Of a DNA stretch of 64,000 nt, positions 42,901-54,160 are shown piece after piece. Where the stretch lies: the NCBI RefSeq assembly GCF_009649845.1, contig NZ_WJIE01000026.1:1-64000 (forward strand), in the 5' to 3' direction. The position numbers and the translations under genes were made by a program. This DNA comes from Polyangium spumosum. Its GTDB lineage: Bacteria; Myxococcota_A; Polyangia; Polyangiales; Polyangiaceae. The first letter of the stretch is position 1; each line of letters opens with the position of its first letter. The notes under the pieces are model-generated. The model was not told the DNA's origin and did no database searches. It saw nothing but the letters and a program-made list of their open reading frames with translations.

Positions 42901-45900
42901 CCGAAGCGCCCTGCTCGGCCCGCGCGCTGAAGATAGTTCGAGGGACCGGGGGGCGCGTTGTTCATGGCGACCGCGCTCAGTCCGCCGATGTCGACACCCA
43001 TCTCCATCGTCGTCGAACAGCTCAAGACGTTCACGTTGCCGGACTTAAAGCGCTTTTCCAGCGAAGATAAGGTACTCTTGGTCTGTTGCGCGGAGTGCTC
43101 GCCGCTCTGGATGTATAGCGTCGGAGACTTCAGCGCGATGCGGTCGGCGAATTCCCCCCATACCCCCTTCGCCCTGGCTATCCCGGTGCGCGGATCAGCG
43201 TCGAGCAACCGCTCGAGCTCCGCCGCCGGCTGCTCGATCCCCCCGACCCGACGAAATGGTGCTGCGAGGATCGGCAGCTCGATGCGCTCGCACCGCCGCT
43301 CCCCAGCTTCGAGCGCACCCAGCTCATACGGCGTGATGCCGTCGAGAGTAGTGTCCAGGATGCGGCGCGTGATCGGGCATAACCATGCTTCGAAGACGAG
43401 ACGAACCGTCGCTTGCTTCGCTAGATCGACGCGAAATCCATCCGTGTCTTGATTAAATATTCCAGAGTGACACAGCGCGCGAAACGCCTCTCGCAGCAGC
43501 ACATCGACGTCACTTCGAGGTCCGCCTTCGCTCGTGTCTTCAGCGTCGACCCGAAGAAAATTGAGCAGATAGCGCGCTAGCCGAGAAGGCCGCCCGATGC
43601 GTCCGAGTCGAGGCCAGGGGTACGTCTTGTTGCGAACCCCATCGGCATCCGGCTCGACGATTCTAGTGAAGCTCATCGAGAGCCCGAGCCACCGCTTCAG
43701 ATTCCGCGGTACCTCCAGCGCCGTCATCGCGCGCACGAAGAAATCGATGCTCAGCTTCAAGAACGCATGCCACTCGGGCAATGATTTCCCATACTGGCGC
43801 CACACGGCAGGTACATGCGCGATCGCCTCAATTGCCGGGTATCCGAGTGACGCAAGCCCCATGGTCTCCAATGAATTCTGGCGACGCGGACGACGCAACA
43901 GCTCACGGAACAAGAGCATGTTCGCCAGCTCCGCCCGATCGAGCGCCGCTGGCGCATAGCGAAATTTTTGGGAAGCGGCCATCCATGCCACCTCGGGGGA
44001 TTCCGACAAGCGGCGCGCGAGCTCACTCCACGGGATCTCCGCGACCGGATGGCTATCGAGCGCCTCTAGCTTCTTCAGCTCGGCGACTTTCTGATCGATG
44101 ACCGTTTTCACAGCGGGGACCGCGGCGGCCACCTGCAGCCCTTCGATTTCCTTCTTCAGCTCACTCTGGCGCTCCGGGTTCCGCGGCGCTCGCTGGCTCC
44201 AGAGAGTGTGATAGACGAAAGCGCGGACCTCGTTGCGCTCGCTGTCGAGCTGAAGCCGAGCCGCAAACCGTGCGCTGCCCTGCCGGCTGTCGCTGAACGT
44301 CAGAAGTCGACGGCCTTCGGCAGGCTGCGTCTTCTCTTCCGCTGGAAGGCGCTCGAGCACCGCAGGGATCCCGACAGAAAGGTAAAACGGGGCTCCGAGT
44401 CGGAGTGGGCGAAAACGTACGTGCGTCTTGGACTCCCGTGCTCCGCAGCCAGGACATTCGGGTTCACCCGATTCCGACTTCGCGAGATGAACGATGGTAG
44501 ACCCCCTCGCAGCAGGCTCTCCGGTTCGCGCGTTGAGAGGCCTGAAAGGAATGGTCGCCCCGTGCTTCTCGCCGACAATCAGCTCGTTACTCGCTCCTTT
44601 TGCGCCCATCCCTGCGTCCGCGTCGTCGTCATCGCTCTCCTCGTCCGTGTCGAGGTCGACGGTATGCGATTCATCGAGCAAACGAGGCGTAAGTGTTCCC
44701 GTCCGATCGCGCGCGGGAAGCGCGGGGGTTCCACACGTCGTGCAGAGTACCACTTGGAAGATCAGCGAATCGCAGCAATCGCAGCGCTCGCGATGGGAGA
44801 GGAAGACCTTTCCGAACGGCCACGCGGCGTCGTCGAGCTTCGTGCCCTTTCGGCCGGCGCATTTTGAATCGAGGCACGTCCACAAACCAGGCGACGTGCG
44901 GACGAAGAAGTGGCCACGGAGCGGGAGCAAGTGCTCGCCGGTGGGATTTTTCGCCGAGCTAGCGGCGTCGAGCAGCGCGAGGACCATCGTGTGCGGGAGC
45001 GCTCGATTGCCATCACCCAGGTGCGCGGCAATTTCGGCAAGGTTCAGAGGCGGAGTCCCCGGCTCGCAGAGTCGCTCGCGGAGGGTGCGAATCTTCGCGA
45101 CGCTTCCGAGGGCGTCGAATCGCTCACGCTCGGTGAGTCGTTGGAGCGCCTCGACCGAAGGACGGGGCTCGTCCCGAGATGTCAGCTGCTCTGTGAGCGG
45201 AGGGACGACACGGCGGCCACCAATCACGGTGACCTGGTCCACAGCGACTCCTGCGATGTCTGCGAGGAACTGTTGAAGTTGCACCTCGGCTTCCTGATCA
45301 CCAATGGTCGCCGAGGTCGCCACGAAGCGAACGTTCTCGGGGGTTACATCGAAGGCGTGCATTACCCGCCGCAACAGAAGCGCCAGCTCCGCCGCTGCCG
45401 AGCCGATGTACGTGTGCGCCTCGTCAAGCACGATCCAGCGCAAACGACCGCGGGATTGCTCGCGGATGGACCGGTCCTTCGCGCGCACAAGCATGTACTC
45501 GAGCATCGTCGCGTTGGTCACAAGGATCGGAGGCGGCTCCTCGCGGAGCTCTTTCCGGGACTGAACCTCGTTGGGCGCCACCTGGGCGAGCCTTTTCGGC
45601 TCCGTCTCCGGCGTCGCGCCATTGTAGAGGCAATATCGCATCCTGCGGCCGAAGCGGGCGGTATACGCGGAGAGGCGGTCGCGCTGACTATTGATGAGCG
45701 CGTTCAAAGGATAGAGGAAGAGGGCTCGAACGCCTACGAGCGGGGATGTCTGTGGTAGTCCGCGCAGCTCGCGTGCGAAGTCGTTCAGGATCGGAATCAG
45801 AAAGCATTCGGTCTTCCCACTTGCCGTCCCGGTCCGAACGACGACGGACCGGGCGGGTGTCGCCTCGAGCGCCGTCCACGCGGCGAGCTGATGCTTGTAG

Positions 45901-46205
45901 GGCGCGCGGCTGCGAGGAAAGCGATACTCGTCCTGAAGCTCCTTGGGTGGCTGGTCCATCGCCGCCACGAGCTCCTTCTCGAGAAACGAAATTTGTTCCA
46001 GTGGAGTATCAGCGCTCTCCCATCGAAAGAGTGCCTCGAACAGCGGCGGAGCCAGAAAGCTCCCGGCTGCACCCGCGTCGGCCTCGAGCGTTGCCTGGAG
46101 ATGATGCAGAAGCGGCGCGTTCGCCGGACTGGCTTGACTGATCGTCGCTCGTGCGGATCGGACGACGAGCTCTTGGGCGAGGCGAGAAAAGAACGGCTCA
46201 GTCAT
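39984..46205 (-). CDS. druE: Druantia type III helicase DruE (SF2, DUF1998)
   Basis: 2073 aa from ATG 46205, overlapping the druH stop by 8 bp. SF2 motor at the N-terminus: 'YKHQLAAW' (Q-like), Walker A '[14 protein letters not shown]' (126-139), 'DEAH' 261-264, 'VATSATIG', and further on '[13 protein letters not shown]' (motif VI). Zinc-type Cys pairs occur in the middle ('CKACGAVG', 'CTRC', 'LCLRCG') and a DUF1998 block with '[13 protein letters not shown]'. The C-terminal ~350 residues look like a PLD-type fold without HKD motifs ('[19 protein letters not shown]', '[15 protein letters not shown]'). Size, domains and partner match DruE of the Druantia anti-phage system. Appears intact. Confidence 0.8.
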   Translation of the reverse strand: MTEPFFSRLAQELVVRSARATISQASPANAPLLHHLQATLEADAGAAGSFLAPPLFEALFRWESADTPLEQISFLEKELVAAMDQPPKELQDEYRFPRSRAPYKHQLAAWTALEATPARSVVVRTGTASGKTECFLIPILNDFARELRGLPQTSPLVGVRALFLYPLNALINSQRDRLSAYTARFGRRMRYCLYNGATPETEPKRLAQVAPNEVQSRKELREEPPPILVTNATMLEYMLVRAKDRSIREQSRGRLRWIVLDEAHTYIGSAAAELALLLRRVMHAFDVTPENVRFVATSATIGDQEAEVQLQQFLADIAGVAVDQVTVIGGRRVVPPLTEQLTSRDEPRPSVEALQRLTERERFDALGSVAKIRTLRERLCEPGTPPLNLAEIAAHLGDGNRALPHTMVLALLDAASSAKNPTGEHLLPLRGHFFVRTSPGLWTCLDSKCAGRKGTKLDDAAWPFGKVFLSHRERCDCCDSLIFQVVLCTTCGTPALPARDRTGTLTPRLLDESHTVDLDTDEESDDDDADAGMGAKGASNELIVGEKHGATIPFRPLNARTGEPAARGSTIVHLAKSESGEPECPGCGARESKTHVRFRPLRLGAPFYLSVGIPAVLERLPAEEKTQPAEGRRLLTFSDSRQGSARFAARLQLDSERNEVRAFVYHTLWSQRAPRNPERQSELKKEIEGLQVAAAVPAVKTVIDQKVAELKKLEALDSHPVAEIPWSELARRLSESPEVAWMAASQKFRYAPAALDRAELANMLLFRELLRRPRRQNSLETMGLASLGYPAIEAIAHVPAVWRQYGKSLPEWHAFLKLSIDFFVRAMTALEVPRNLKRWLGLSMSFTRIVEPDADGVRNKTYPWPRLGRIGRPSRLARYLLNFLRVDAEDTSEGGPRSDVDVLLREAFRALCHSGIFNQDTDGFRVDLAKQATVRLVFEAWLCPITRRILDTTLDGITPYELGALEAGERRCERIELPILAAPFRRVGGIEQPAAELERLLDADPRTGIARAKGVWGEFADRIALKSPTLYIQSGEHSAQQTKSTLSSLEKRFKSGNVNVLSCSTTMEMGVDIGGLSAVAMNNAPPGPSNYLQRAGRAGRFGVPQSIVLTMCQSTPHAEAVFQNPKWPFETPVHVPRVSLESASIVRRHVHSLFLSRFFEVGNHSALDLECKPFFVNPVDGVSLAGRFSSWLRTDAQADTELKRGLLMVTARTILALGEDAVGATFSRAANDIDALADGWRVEYDMLRAEIRESGADPDAPNAARDVVARALIRQLKRLEGEYLLRTLADRAFLPSYGFPLGVVPFVNTTAEQLKFDTEEPTKADEDNVAQRRSYPSRPLPEAIREYAPGASIVLNGMVFKSEGVTLNWKTPVNDRAVAETQAIRFAWKCKACGAVGTSRNKPERCTRCASEALKETRYLAPAGFAVDIRATPTNDLSTQLFVPREPPYVAANTDWRALANPATGFVRHDPEGNVIFLSGGARRRGYALCLRCGRAVEPEGDQTPEAALNEHRRLRGGKERDETAVCPGNDQPWAFAKVFLGGAAHTDVVELLLHDPVSGSPLGDATVATGLAIALRDTLARQLGIDPREVAWAIGDGQSPTGQSGKSILLYDRATAGAGFVANVQSLLPRLLRGASDILSCSKNKCDRYCHGCLLAFDTQEFVENIDRHASLAFLSEKFLLAMELPDTLRYFGPATISESADATNAIVSELRRCHAEELRIYTTGPAAEWDLARWPLDRMLVQLASSGTRVRLIVPEEIVADMEWDEAAALAARIEAAGIEVFTAPRGGVRCGDLDGSSGWLLAEISGPQRSVRWAVSDPSQARPDASWGATVLSEVERAACVRSNSDKPLEPLMLAPLDRATLDKARPGVFREVTIRGAMDGDIATVGRRFWGQLALDNLALAERLARKQSLRSITYGDRYIVSPLNAAIVYHVIMHLRDAGALTDATSVRIQTCEAYNDRNEASLHADWYRPREQREVLDALFAGVGASTIEIGKRRHAAHFRQLELVWDDDRKMTIRLDHGLSFMKTTSFTPYRFGEPGSKQAEAIRKLSALVRQEAGTTVPIYVSGPA

Positions 46206-49200
46206 GGAACGGGGCTTCCTTCCGGGCACGGCGGTTTCCGAGCACGACCGCAAGCGCGATCGCGTAGGCAAAATCAAACCACTCGGGGTCGAAATCTCGA
46301 ACCTGGCGCAAGCGCAAGAGGTCGCATCGCGCGTCCCCTGCCGCCGTCTTTCCCGCGAGGACGAGCGGCGTCATCAGCACGTTCTGCTTGAACCTGCCCA
46401 ACCCGCGGATCTCGTTCACGAAGGGCGCCAGCACGGGCAAGCTCGTCATGTCCTCCCACGGAGTGCTCGTGGGCCACCAGTCGTTCTCCGCGTGGCGGCG
46501 CGCTAATTCCTGCAAGTAGTGAGAGAAGACTGGCACTCTGGACGCCGCGAAAGACGGGTTTGTCGCGTTAAACACCCACCGTTCGCCAGGCTTGGGGATA
46601 TGCTTGTGAACGAGATACGCCGCGTCATGAATGACATCGAGAAACATCGTGCGCTTGCTCGAGCCAAAAAGATCCGGCGCGCTCTCTCGCAAGATCATCT
46701 CGATGCTGATGTCGCTGGGAAGTTGAGATCTCAGGGCTTCCTTGTACGCGCCGATAGCATGAAGCCAATCGGCAACAGGAGTTGCGGCCCAGAGAAATGG
46801 CAGCTCTTCGAGTCCATACCAGACGCGATCGCGATTGGCGGATTCTAGAAGCGAGAGGACGGCGACACGAGGACAGCGGCTGACGGCCCCCAGAAGGTCA
46901 AACGTGGACGCAGGGAATACTCCAAGTTTTGCGATAAACGGCCGGGCAGCATCCCAGTCGACGCCAGTTCCGTCATCAGGAAGGGCTACGACGGCTCGGG
47001 CGAGCATATCTCGCCGGCGCTCTTCATCAGCCTCGCGAAGCGCCGCGGCCATGGTCCCCGTGGGCACGTCTTCTGCGGCGCCAGGAACCGTGATGCGAAG
47101 CGGCCGGGCACGAAGATAGTCTCGTTGATACAACAGGACAAGCCAGGCTCCCGCGTGGAGGTTCGCCGCCGTCACGGACCATTGTCCAGGTCCGATCTGA
47201 GGGAGGGGAATCGCCGGTTCGTCGAGGCGATCGAGTTGCACGGCCTCCGCACGGAGCAACGCCACGATTTCTGGACCCAATAACTGCGCGGCTCCAGGCT
47301 CGAGGACCACGCTGTGCGATCCGTCGGCTTCCGTTCGCGGTTCGGGCGAGGCGTCGTAGCGACGGACGAAGAGTGAGACGGCGCCCTGGACGCTACGGCC
47401 TTCCTCGACCAATTTCAACGTCACCTCGTGATCGAGTTTGCTGTCCTCCGCGAGGATCGCCGCAAGAGCATCGCGGAGCGGCTCGAGATGGCACGAGAGG
47501 ACGCCGCTCCCCTTGGCGGTCTCCCGCAACCCGACGAGTCGAGACGTTCCTGTCTTGTGACGAACATCGATGGACCAAATGCCGGCCTTCCCGCCGGTGA
47601 CGACGGCGCGAACATGAGCGAGCTCATCGAGCGACACGGCCGCTGCACCATCTGCAAGAAATCGCCCGTTGCGCCCGATGAAGCTCGCATTCTTAATGGG
47701 GAAGGGCATAGTGAGCTCAGTTCGAGAGCCTCCTTCCATGCGAAGCACCAATTGGAGCGTCGACGGAGGAACACTGGTTTCGACACTGACGACGATGCTG
47801 AAACCCTTCGCGTCGGCGCGGGTCACCGTGGTCACGCCGTCGAGCGGCTCCACACCAACGTCGATGAGCGCCTTGCTCTCGATCGTGACGCTGCCAGAGT
47901 TGAGCGTGCCCGAACGAATTGCGATCTGCAGGTCGTCCGGCAACACGTGAACGCGGGCGCGAAATACGATGACGCCGCCGCGAGCCACGCCGATCTCTCC
48001 ATCTCCGAGCGCCTGACGCATGTCCGCCGACCATCGAGCGCCACGTCGGCGCCAGCGCAGCTCTGCCGCCGGTACGCGCGCGACGATGGGCGAGCGAATT
48101 TCGACGATTTCCGGTCTTCCCCGCCAGAGATCGGGGTCGAGAACCAGGGCGGGCCGAGAGCCGCGGAGCTCGAAGTGAAAAGCATCATCAGCCTCCGCTT
48201 GAGGAGTGACGACGACTTCGTCTTCCCCATCGCGCCAAATGAAGGCTCCGAAGATCCGGACGACTTCGCGCCCGTGATTCAGGAGCGAGCCAACGTTGTC
48301 GAGCAGACCAGCGCACTCAGAAGTCCCCTCAGTCGGAACAGCAACGAGAAGCGAAGCCGCGCGGAGGCGGCACGAGGTCGTCGCACGCAGGGCGCACTCC
48401 GAAGCTTCGTCCTCGAAGACCCAGGGACCGTCCGGAAGTGCCTCACCTCCTCGTGGAATGAACGAACCAAGGTCGCCTTCCGTTGTGGAAATGATGCAGC
48501 TCACTTGTTCGGTTGCGATGGCAGAGCGAACGATGTCGCGCGTATGCGTGGAACGCAGGACGTAGCTGTCATCGGCTAGGGTGCCTACAGCAACTTGGCT
48601 TCGTGAACCACTCGCGACTTGAACCGAGAAGTAGAGGCGCGGCGGGAGTTCCTCGGTCTCGTTCAGCCCGATAGTCGAAGCGATCCATGTTCTGCTGAGC
48701 CGCGGAGGCAGATCGATGCGTCGACCGATCAGGAGGTCCGTGCGCTGGTGCAGAATCGTCTTCACGACGATCCCCCGCTCGGCGCGGACCGAGATCTGGG
48801 GCTCTGCGCGCAGACCTTCAAGCAGCGCGCGAGCGGGTTCGTCGTCGAGCCGGAGGGGGAGATCGACGTTCGTCGAGTCGCTGGTCGTCTCACAGTTGCG
48901 CCGCATTTGAGCGACTGCGCGCACGAGCTTCGCGGCGAGATCGAAAACGACCGAATACTGCATTCGGCGTGGCAAACCGGCCGAGAGTTCCTCTGCTTCT
49001 TTCACGAGGTCCGTGTCGGGAAACATTTCATGCCGTCGCAGGAGCTCCCGAAAAAACGGGCGAAGGCGGCCATCGTCATCCTTGAGAAGAGCCAGAGGAA
49101 GTCCGCCTTCGCTGACGAGCGTTCCGAGAAACTCCCGTCGTGCGTCGCCGCGCCATAGCTGACGCTTCCAAAAACGGAGCCCTTCTTGAACTGCGTCACG

Positions 49201-49473
49201 GATGTCCGATTGCTCAAGCTGTCTACCCAGATTCATTACAGCAGAATCCCAGGCCCACCATTGCGTTCCGTCGCTTCGGCTGATGCTCTCGGCGGCGAAA
49301 AGGCAGAACGCAGCAGCCGCACGATGCTTGACGGTGGAGCAGAAGCGAAGGTGCTCGACGAGATCGCCGTGAAGCGCAGCAAGCTCATTGACCGTCACCT
49401 TGTACGCATATAACGGTCGACCATCGGGCTCCGCTAAGCCTCGTGCTTCTAGGATCCTTTGAACGGACTTCAT
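46198..49473 (-). CDS. druH: Druantia type III protein DruH
   Basis: 1091 aa. A large multi-domain protein with a helical N-terminus ('[20 protein letters not shown]', '[10 protein letters not shown]') and long beta-rich middle sections ('[20 protein letters not shown]', '[16 protein letters not shown]'), ending in a helical region ('[20 protein letters not shown]', '[13 protein letters not shown]'). It resembles the STY4851/ECs_5259-type family that is paired with a DUF1998 helicase in type III Druantia. No catalytic motif is visible. Overlaps druE by 8 bp; a two-gene druH-druE operon is the type III layout. Family recall without alignment, hence the lower confidence than druE. Confidence 0.72.
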   Translation of the reverse strand: MKSVQRILEARGLAEPDGRPLYAYKVTVNELAALHGDLVEHLRFCSTVKHRAAAAFCLFAAESISRSDGTQWWAWDSAVMNLGRQLEQSDIRDAVQEGLRFWKRQLWRGDARREFLGTLVSEGGLPLALLKDDDGRLRPFFRELLRRHEMFPDTDLVKEAEELSAGLPRRMQYSVVFDLAAKLVRAVAQMRRNCETTSDSTNVDLPLRLDDEPARALLEGLRAEPQISVRAERGIVVKTILHQRTDLLIGRRIDLPPRLSRTWIASTIGLNETEELPPRLYFSVQVASGSRSQVAVGTLADDSYVLRSTHTRDIVRSAIATEQVSCIISTTEGDLGSFIPRGGEALPDGPWVFEDEASECALRATTSCRLRAASLLVAVPTEGTSECAGLLDNVGSLLNHGREVVRIFGAFIWRDGEDEVVVTPQAEADDAFHFELRGSRPALVLDPDLWRGRPEIVEIRSPIVARVPAAELRWRRRGARWSADMRQALGDGEIGVARGGVIVFRARVHVLPDDLQIAIRSGTLNSGSVTIESKALIDVGVEPLDGVTTVTRADAKGFSIVVSVETSVPPSTLQLVLRMEGGSRTELTMPFPIKNASFIGRNGRFLADGAAAVSLDELAHVRAVVTGGKAGIWSIDVRHKTGTSRLVGLRETAKGSGVLSCHLEPLRDALAAILAEDSKLDHEVTLKLVEEGRSVQGAVSLFVRRYDASPEPRTEADGSHSVVLEPGAAQLLGPEIVALLRAEAVQLDRLDEPAIPLPQIGPGQWSVTAANLHAGAWLVLLYQRDYLRARPLRITVPGAAEDVPTGTMAAALREADEERRRDMLARAVVALPDDGTGVDWDAARPFIAKLGVFPASTFDLLGAVSRCPRVAVLSLLESANRDRVWYGLEELPFLWAATPVADWLHAIGAYKEALRSQLPSDISIEMILRESAPDLFGSSKRTMFLDVIHDAAYLVHKHIPKPGERWVFNATNPSFAASRVPVFSHYLQELARRHAENDWWPTSTPWEDMTSLPVLAPFVNEIRGLGRFKQNVLMTPLVLAGKTAAGDARCDLLRLRQVRDFDPEWFDFAYAIALAVVLGNRRARKEAPFHD

Positions 49474-50170
49474 TGGCGCATGCTCTCCGCCCTCGGTTCA
49501 ACTGCCATCAGATGCATGACACCGCACATCGGATGCGAGGCATCGTCTCAGACCACCCACGTCTGAGGAGCTGCCGGGCATAGTTGGAAGGACGTATCGG
49601 CGTCGGCCTTGTCGACCGCCGTTGGCTCGGCGTGGGCCGACTTCCCAAACGCAAAACAAGCAAACAAGCTCGTGACGCGCACTTGCCCACCCCTGCCCAT
49701 GAAGTCACGAACCTTCCTTTTGTCCGATGGTATCGAGACACCCATGGGAGGTCAACGGTGTTGCTGGGGTGTCCGATCCGCATCTTCCGGCCGCGATTGC
49801 CGCCACTAGCGCGTCGGCCAAGGCGCGCGCGAGTTCGACGCCGTGCGCCGGGGTACGCGGTCCGACGGCGGCAGGTTCATCCGTGGGATGAGTTACGTGT
49901 TCTCAGAGCTCAGCACGGCGATCTGCAGGAGAGCATCGTATCCGAGGGCAACGATGTTGGGAAGACCAACATCCTGATCCTGAAGGTTCCTCTGCGTGCG
50001 CGGGGCACCCCCGTGCCAGGAGCGGGCGGGGTCGTCACGCCATGCAGAGCGATGAGATCGTGGACGACCCAGGCTACTTCCGAGACGCGAAGTCGAAGAC
50101 CGAGAAGCCGACCCACAGCCGAACGAAAGCCACTCAACATCCTCCGCCTGTTTGTAGTAGAAGCACGAAG
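49474..50170. other. 700-bp region upstream of druH and the 50171 kinase
   Basis: Divergent intergenic region. A short minus-strand frame (49548-49745) has a signal-peptide-like hint but is truncated and unsupported; nothing else is convincing. Likely contains the druH promoter; no clear consensus boxes seen. Confidence 0.4.
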
Positions 50171-52063
50171 ATGCGCGTTCGTGCAGGCCAACGCATCGAT
50201 CGGTACGAACTTCTCGAACCGCTGGGAGAGGGGGGACAGGGAACCGTCTGGAAGGCGGCTGATCTCCTTGAGAACCGCGCCCTGCGCGCCATCAAGGTCG
50301 TCGCACGCGAGCGCGCCACGCCCGAGGCGTTCGAGCGCGCCCGGCGGGAGGCCCATGCGCTCGCCAAGGCTCCGCACCCTGCGCTGATCGTTTGTCACGG
50401 CCTCTTCGAGGACATCGCCGCCGGGGTGTCCGGCCTGGTCCTCGAGCTGGTCGACGGGGAGCCGCTCTCCGATCTCATCCAGGATCCCCGCATGACGGCG
50501 GCGCACCGGGCCGCGCTCCTCGAGCAGATCGCCGAGGCGCTCGCGTTCGTCCACGAGCGCAAGATCGTCCACCGCGACCTCAAGCCGGACAACATCCTCG
50601 TCACCGAACGATTCTGGACGGCACCGACGAGCCCCGGAACGGTCAAGCTCGTTGATTTCGGCATCGCCGTGGAGCTCGGCAATCCCCGGCCGCTCACCGC
50701 GACGGGCGCCGTGCTCGGGACCGTGCCTTACCTCGCGCCGGAGCTCGTCGCGCCCGACCTCGCCGCCCGCATGTCCGTTCCCCGGGACGACCGTGGCTTC
50801 GGTCGGGACATGTTCGCCTTTGGCGTCCTCGGCGCAGAGCTCTTGCTGGGCCGACATCCCACGGGATTGCCGGTGGATGCGTCCCTCGAAGCCTTTGGAC
50901 GGGCGTATCGCTCCGCTGCCCAGGGGAGCCTCGCTTGGCCCCCGCCAGCTCTCCCAGGCCCGTGGGCGAGAGCCATCGCGGCGTGCCTGAGCTTGGATCC
51001 TTCCGGGAGGCCCCGGTCGGGGGTCGAGTTGCTCCGGATGTCTCGCGGAGAGCGGGTCGTGTTGCCGCAGACGGAGCTCTCGATGGCCGTGCGCACGGAG
51101 CAGGGCATGACGGCTCCCATGACGGCGCCCACGCCCCCACCACCGCGCGTCACGGAACCGAGCAGCCCATTGCTTCACGCATTGCACAGACCTCCGGTGG
51201 AAATACCACCTCCGCCGCCGTCCGCCATTCCCATGACGTCCCAGGCGCCCATCCTCGCCGGTCTTGCTGTTGGTGTCGTGCTCGCCGTGATCGTGGCGGT
51301 CTTCGCGTTGCGAGGCGGTGACGAGAGCGAGCAAGAGGCCAATCCCGTGGCTTCGATGCTCCCTTCTCTGCCGTCCACGCCTGCAAAAGTCACCCCCGAT
51401 CCCCCCTCGGCCGTGTTGCCCGTCTCGACGAGCCCGGGAGCGACCACGGTCGGCAAGCTCGAGCCGGAACCACCCGATCCGCCGCTGCTTCCACCCCCGT
51501 CGCAGGAATGCCCCGCGGTGTGTTGCGGCGGAAAAAACTGCGCAACAAACCCTCAGAATACGGCCGAGAGGAAGAGCCTCTGCGACCCGGCCAAAGAACG
51601 CTGCTCCGACTGCCCATCCAAAAGGCCGTGCGTTTCAGCATCATGTACGGACGACCTGGATCCCGACGGTAGGTGGCTACTCCGGTTCGCCGTCGCGCTC
51701 GAGAGGCTCGGAAAAACAGAGGAGCGCAACATCCGCGACTCCCATCCCACCGCCGCGGTATGTCTACGCCCCAGCGCGAGGCGTACGGAGGGCTGGACCT
51801 GCACTTCTGTCACTGCGACCGAAAACGATACGAAGCTGACGCGCGTGCGAGCGACAACCTCGGACATTCATGAGGATGGCATCGACATCAGGATTCGTAA
51901 CGGCAAAGATATCATCGCGGAGAGGCTGAACGCACGCCACGAAGACAAGGTGCGCGTCACGGCGCTGTGCCTGGGCCTCGTCTTCCGCGATGTCGTGTCG
52001 AGCTCGTTCGACGGGGAGATGCGGACCTACAGGGTCACCCTACACCTCGACGATCCGATGTGA
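50171..52063 (+). CDS. Hanks-type Ser/Thr kinase with TM and Cys-rich extracellular domain (paralogue of 25666)
   Basis: 630 aa from ATG 50171 (the frame is open back to 50042 but lacks kinase-like residues). Kinase about 10-265: 'LGEGGQGTVWKA', Lys in 'RAIKVVAR', 'HRDLKPDNIL', 'DFGIAVE', 'LAPELV'. TM near 360-380 ('ILAGLAVGVVLAVIVAVFAL'), Pro/Ser linker, then an outer Cys cluster ('CPAVCCGGKNCATNP', 'CSDCPSKRPC') and a beta-rich sensor-like body. Shares with the 25666 kinase the 'HPTGLP-DA' segment, ACL-LDP motif and outer-domain layout. Whether it has any link to the defence genes is unknown. Confidence 0.9.
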   Translation: MRVRAGQRIDRYELLEPLGEGGQGTVWKAADLLENRALRAIKVVARERATPEAFERARREAHALAKAPHPALIVCHGLFEDIAAGVSGLVLELVDGEPLSDLIQDPRMTAAHRAALLEQIAEALAFVHERKIVHRDLKPDNILVTERFWTAPTSPGTVKLVDFGIAVELGNPRPLTATGAVLGTVPYLAPELVAPDLAARMSVPRDDRGFGRDMFAFGVLGAELLLGRHPTGLPVDASLEAFGRAYRSAAQGSLAWPPPALPGPWARAIAACLSLDPSGRPRSGVELLRMSRGERVVLPQTELSMAVRTEQGMTAPMTAPTPPPPRVTEPSSPLLHALHRPPVEIPPPPPSAIPMTSQAPILAGLAVGVVLAVIVAVFALRGGDESEQEANPVASMLPSLPSTPAKVTPDPPSAVLPVSTSPGATTVGKLEPEPPDPPLLPPPSQECPAVCCGGKNCATNPQNTAERKSLCDPAKERCSDCPSKRPCVSASCTDDLDPDGRWLLRFAVALERLGKTEERNIRDSHPTAAVCLRPSARRTEGWTCTSVTATENDTKLTRVRATTSDIHEDGIDIRIRNGKDIIAERLNARHEDKVRVTALCLGLVFRDVVSSSFDGEMRTYRVTLHLDDPM

Positions 52064-52146
52064 AGGTCCGGTTGTCCGTAGCGGTCCCAGCAATGTTTGC
52101 TTCCGCCGACAGACGCGATGTTCCGACGCGGTGTATGCTTCCAGGC

Positions 52147-53283
52147 TCAGTGGGGCGGACAATCGTTACCTTTGGATATCTCCGTCCGCGATAATAGCTT
52201 CCCATCGCTCCTGAATACGAGACAAGTAGGCACCCTGGACGGGCTCTTCGAGAACGGCGGCTCAACATAAGTTTCGCAGCGTAGGGCGCGTGCTCCATCG
52301 CTCGCCACGGTCGCGAGCGAGCAGTTGTCGAATCCCGTTCGTTTCGTGCGGCCATCCCCGTCGAACCAGCCTTGGTAGAGCTTGCGGAGCTGCGTCGCGT
52401 CTTGGTTTCGCGCTGTGAAGAAGCGCCGGGTAGGCAGCACATGCAACGCAATGATGCGGTCCACGTCGCCTGAGTCGATCGCCGCTCCGTATGCTTCGAT
52501 CCATCCCCGCTCCGGCTGTCCGAGTTGCTCCGCCTGAGTGCTCGGAGAGGGAACCATAGGCTTCGAGTCCGTCTGCGTGCTTGGAGATGGGGACAAGAGC
52601 TTCGAGAGACCAATGAATGCTGCCGCGAGTGCTAGCAAGCAAACAATCAGAGTACCGATTACAGTACGCTTGACACCAAAGATCGGGGCACCATTCTTGG
52701 CTGGGACCAGTTGCGCACGATTGCTGGTTGCCGATCGAGCTGCTATACCGTGGGCGATTGGTTTCGGTGAAGCGCCGCTTGCGCCGGGAATTTCACCGCT
52801 GGAAGCCGGTGCAAGCCCGAGGGTGGGCGGTCGTTCCAAGCGCCCGTGCAGTGTATTCAGAAGATCCTTGTACGCAGATTCGGTGTAGGGATCACCGCGA
52901 AAATCGATGTATACATTTCCCAAAAGGAAGCTTGGAGCCGCTGACGACCAATCGCCCTTACGCAAGATAGGAATGAATTTACGATGATTCGCTTTGGCGA
53001 AGACTTCCCCGGTGATGATGTTCCCCTCATAACCAACGCCGCCCTGTCTGGCATCGGACTTCGCCTTGTACTTCGGGGTGCAGACAAGGAGAACGAAATC
53101 GTTTGTGCGAACGGCGTTTTCCATGAATGCTGGCAACGGGTCGCCCGGAGCGAGATGCCACTGATCGATGTGTACGTCGACGCCCCCCTCTCTCCGAAGA
53201 CGCGTAGCAAAATCGCGCACCCAGACCTTTACGTCGTCCTCCCATGCATAGGAGACGAAAACGGTCGGCGGCTTTGCGATCAT
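52147..53283 (-). CDS. SEFIR-domain protein with TM and NTF2-like C-terminus
   Basis: 378 aa. SEFIR (TIR-related) domain 1-150: 'VFVSYAWEDDVKVWVRDFA', 'VDVHIDQWHLAPGDPLPAFM', 'NDFVLLVCTPKYKAKSD', 'GGVGYEGNIITGEVF'. A Pro/Ser-rich linker, a TM helix at 207-230 ('VIGTLIVCLLALAAAFIGL'), another linker and a C-terminal NTF2-like domain from ~258 ('GWIEAYGAAIDSGDVDRII', 'LRKLYQGWFDGDGR'). SEFIR domains mediate homotypic signalling in eukaryotes; in bacteria they occur with defence and signalling proteins. A TM-anchored SEFIR with an outer NTF2-like domain suggests sensing; no TIR-type NADase Glu can be assigned confidently. Confidence 0.82.
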   Translation of the reverse strand: MIAKPPTVFVSYAWEDDVKVWVRDFATRLRREGGVDVHIDQWHLAPGDPLPAFMENAVRTNDFVLLVCTPKYKAKSDARQGGVGYEGNIITGEVFAKANHRKFIPILRKGDWSSAAPSFLLGNVYIDFRGDPYTESAYKDLLNTLHGRLERPPTLGLAPASSGEIPGASGASPKPIAHGIAARSATSNRAQLVPAKNGAPIFGVKRTVIGTLIVCLLALAAAFIGLSKLLSPSPSTQTDSKPMVPSPSTQAEQLGQPERGWIEAYGAAIDSGDVDRIIALHVLPTRRFFTARNQDATQLRKLYQGWFDGDGRTKRTGFDNCSLATVASDGARALRCETYVEPPFSKSPSRVPTCLVFRSDGKLLSRTEISKGNDCPPH

Positions 53284-53743
53284 GTACCGAGTCCTTTTTG
53301 TTGACGAGGTTCGGATGACTGCTTATGCGCGACGTAGCGGGGCGTCCACCAGGCGGTAGCCACCGACTACGGTCCAGTTGCCCGGACCGCCCCCCGCAGC
53401 GCGAACGTGGCTCGTTGACCTAGACCCCACGGACGTACAAATCTCATGGCACGGTCCCAGACCGCAAGGCAAATCCAGAACTTTTTGTGACCACGCATCC
53501 CGCCGTGCTGCACCGAGTCGTCCGGCAGCCCAACGGGGTTGCGGGCCGTCGCCGCCCCGACCGGCGTCCGGGGTCCTTGTGGAGCCTGCCCAGCACCGAG
53601 GATGGGGCGGCGGGGCACGTCCCACAAGGTCCGCCGTGGCAGCCCGGGTCTCGGTATAATACGTTGGGTCTAATCTCGGCAGCAGCGACTTATCCAGGGT
53701 CATCGCGTGCTTCCTGTCGAAGCGCCACGTGAGATTATGCACG
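53284..53743. other. 460-bp region with no supported gene
   Basis: Minus-strand frames contain fragments that look protein-like ('KHAMTLDKSLLPRLDPTYY') but none has a credible start, Shine-Dalgarno or family; probably decayed coding DNA at the edge of the IS-rich zone. Confidence 0.35.
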
Positions 53744-54151
53744 ATGCCTTCGCGTGTCACCCCCTCGGCCACCGCCATCAGCAAGAACAGGAGTGCTGCG
53801 CCGCCTCCGGCGCGAATTGTCGAGACGGGGCTCGCAACGGGGCTTGGTTTGCAGGTGCGTGTGCGGCGTGCCGATAGGCGTCCGAGGCTCCTGGCGGTCT
53901 GGTTCGAACTGCTCGACGCGGCGAATGCCGTGCTCGCCAGCGGCGTGGTGACGCTCCCGCCGCCCGCGGGCGCGCTCGTGCAACGTGCTCAAGTCCGGTG
54001 CGATCCGCAGGTCGTTCGCAACCATCCCGTATGGCGAACACGCTTCGAGGTCGGGCAATCGGTGGCCCTGCGATGGCGCGTGCAGCTCGTGGATCGTCGG
54101 GGCAACGTGCTCGATGCGAAGACGCTCGACGATGAGATGTACGCAGATTGA
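53744..54151 (+). CDS. hypothetical beta-rich protein
   Basis: 135 aa from ATG 53744. After a Ser/Ala/Pro N-terminus, residues ~30-135 alternate strands ('LQVRVRRADRRPRLLAVWFE', 'VLASGVVTLPP', 'VGQSVALRWRVQLVDRRGNV'), like a small beta-sandwich. No signal peptide, no family. Convergent with the mrr remnant. Confidence 0.45.
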   Translation: MPSRVTPSATAISKNRSAAPPPARIVETGLATGLGLQVRVRRADRRPRLLAVWFELLDAANAVLASGVVTLPPPAGALVQRAQVRCDPQVVRNHPVWRTRFEVGQSVALRWRVQLVDRRGNVLDAKTLDDEMYAD

Positions 54152-54160
54152 GCGCTGCCG

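Noticed and set aside
49548-49745. Short minus-strand frame with a signal-peptide-like stretch
   Set aside because: The hydrophobic core is short, the protein stops soon after, and there is no Shine-Dalgarno or family.
53323-53784. 153-codon minus-strand frame with protein-like fragments
   Set aside because: It lacks a credible start and domain, and overlaps the start of the 53744 gene; treated as decayed sequence.
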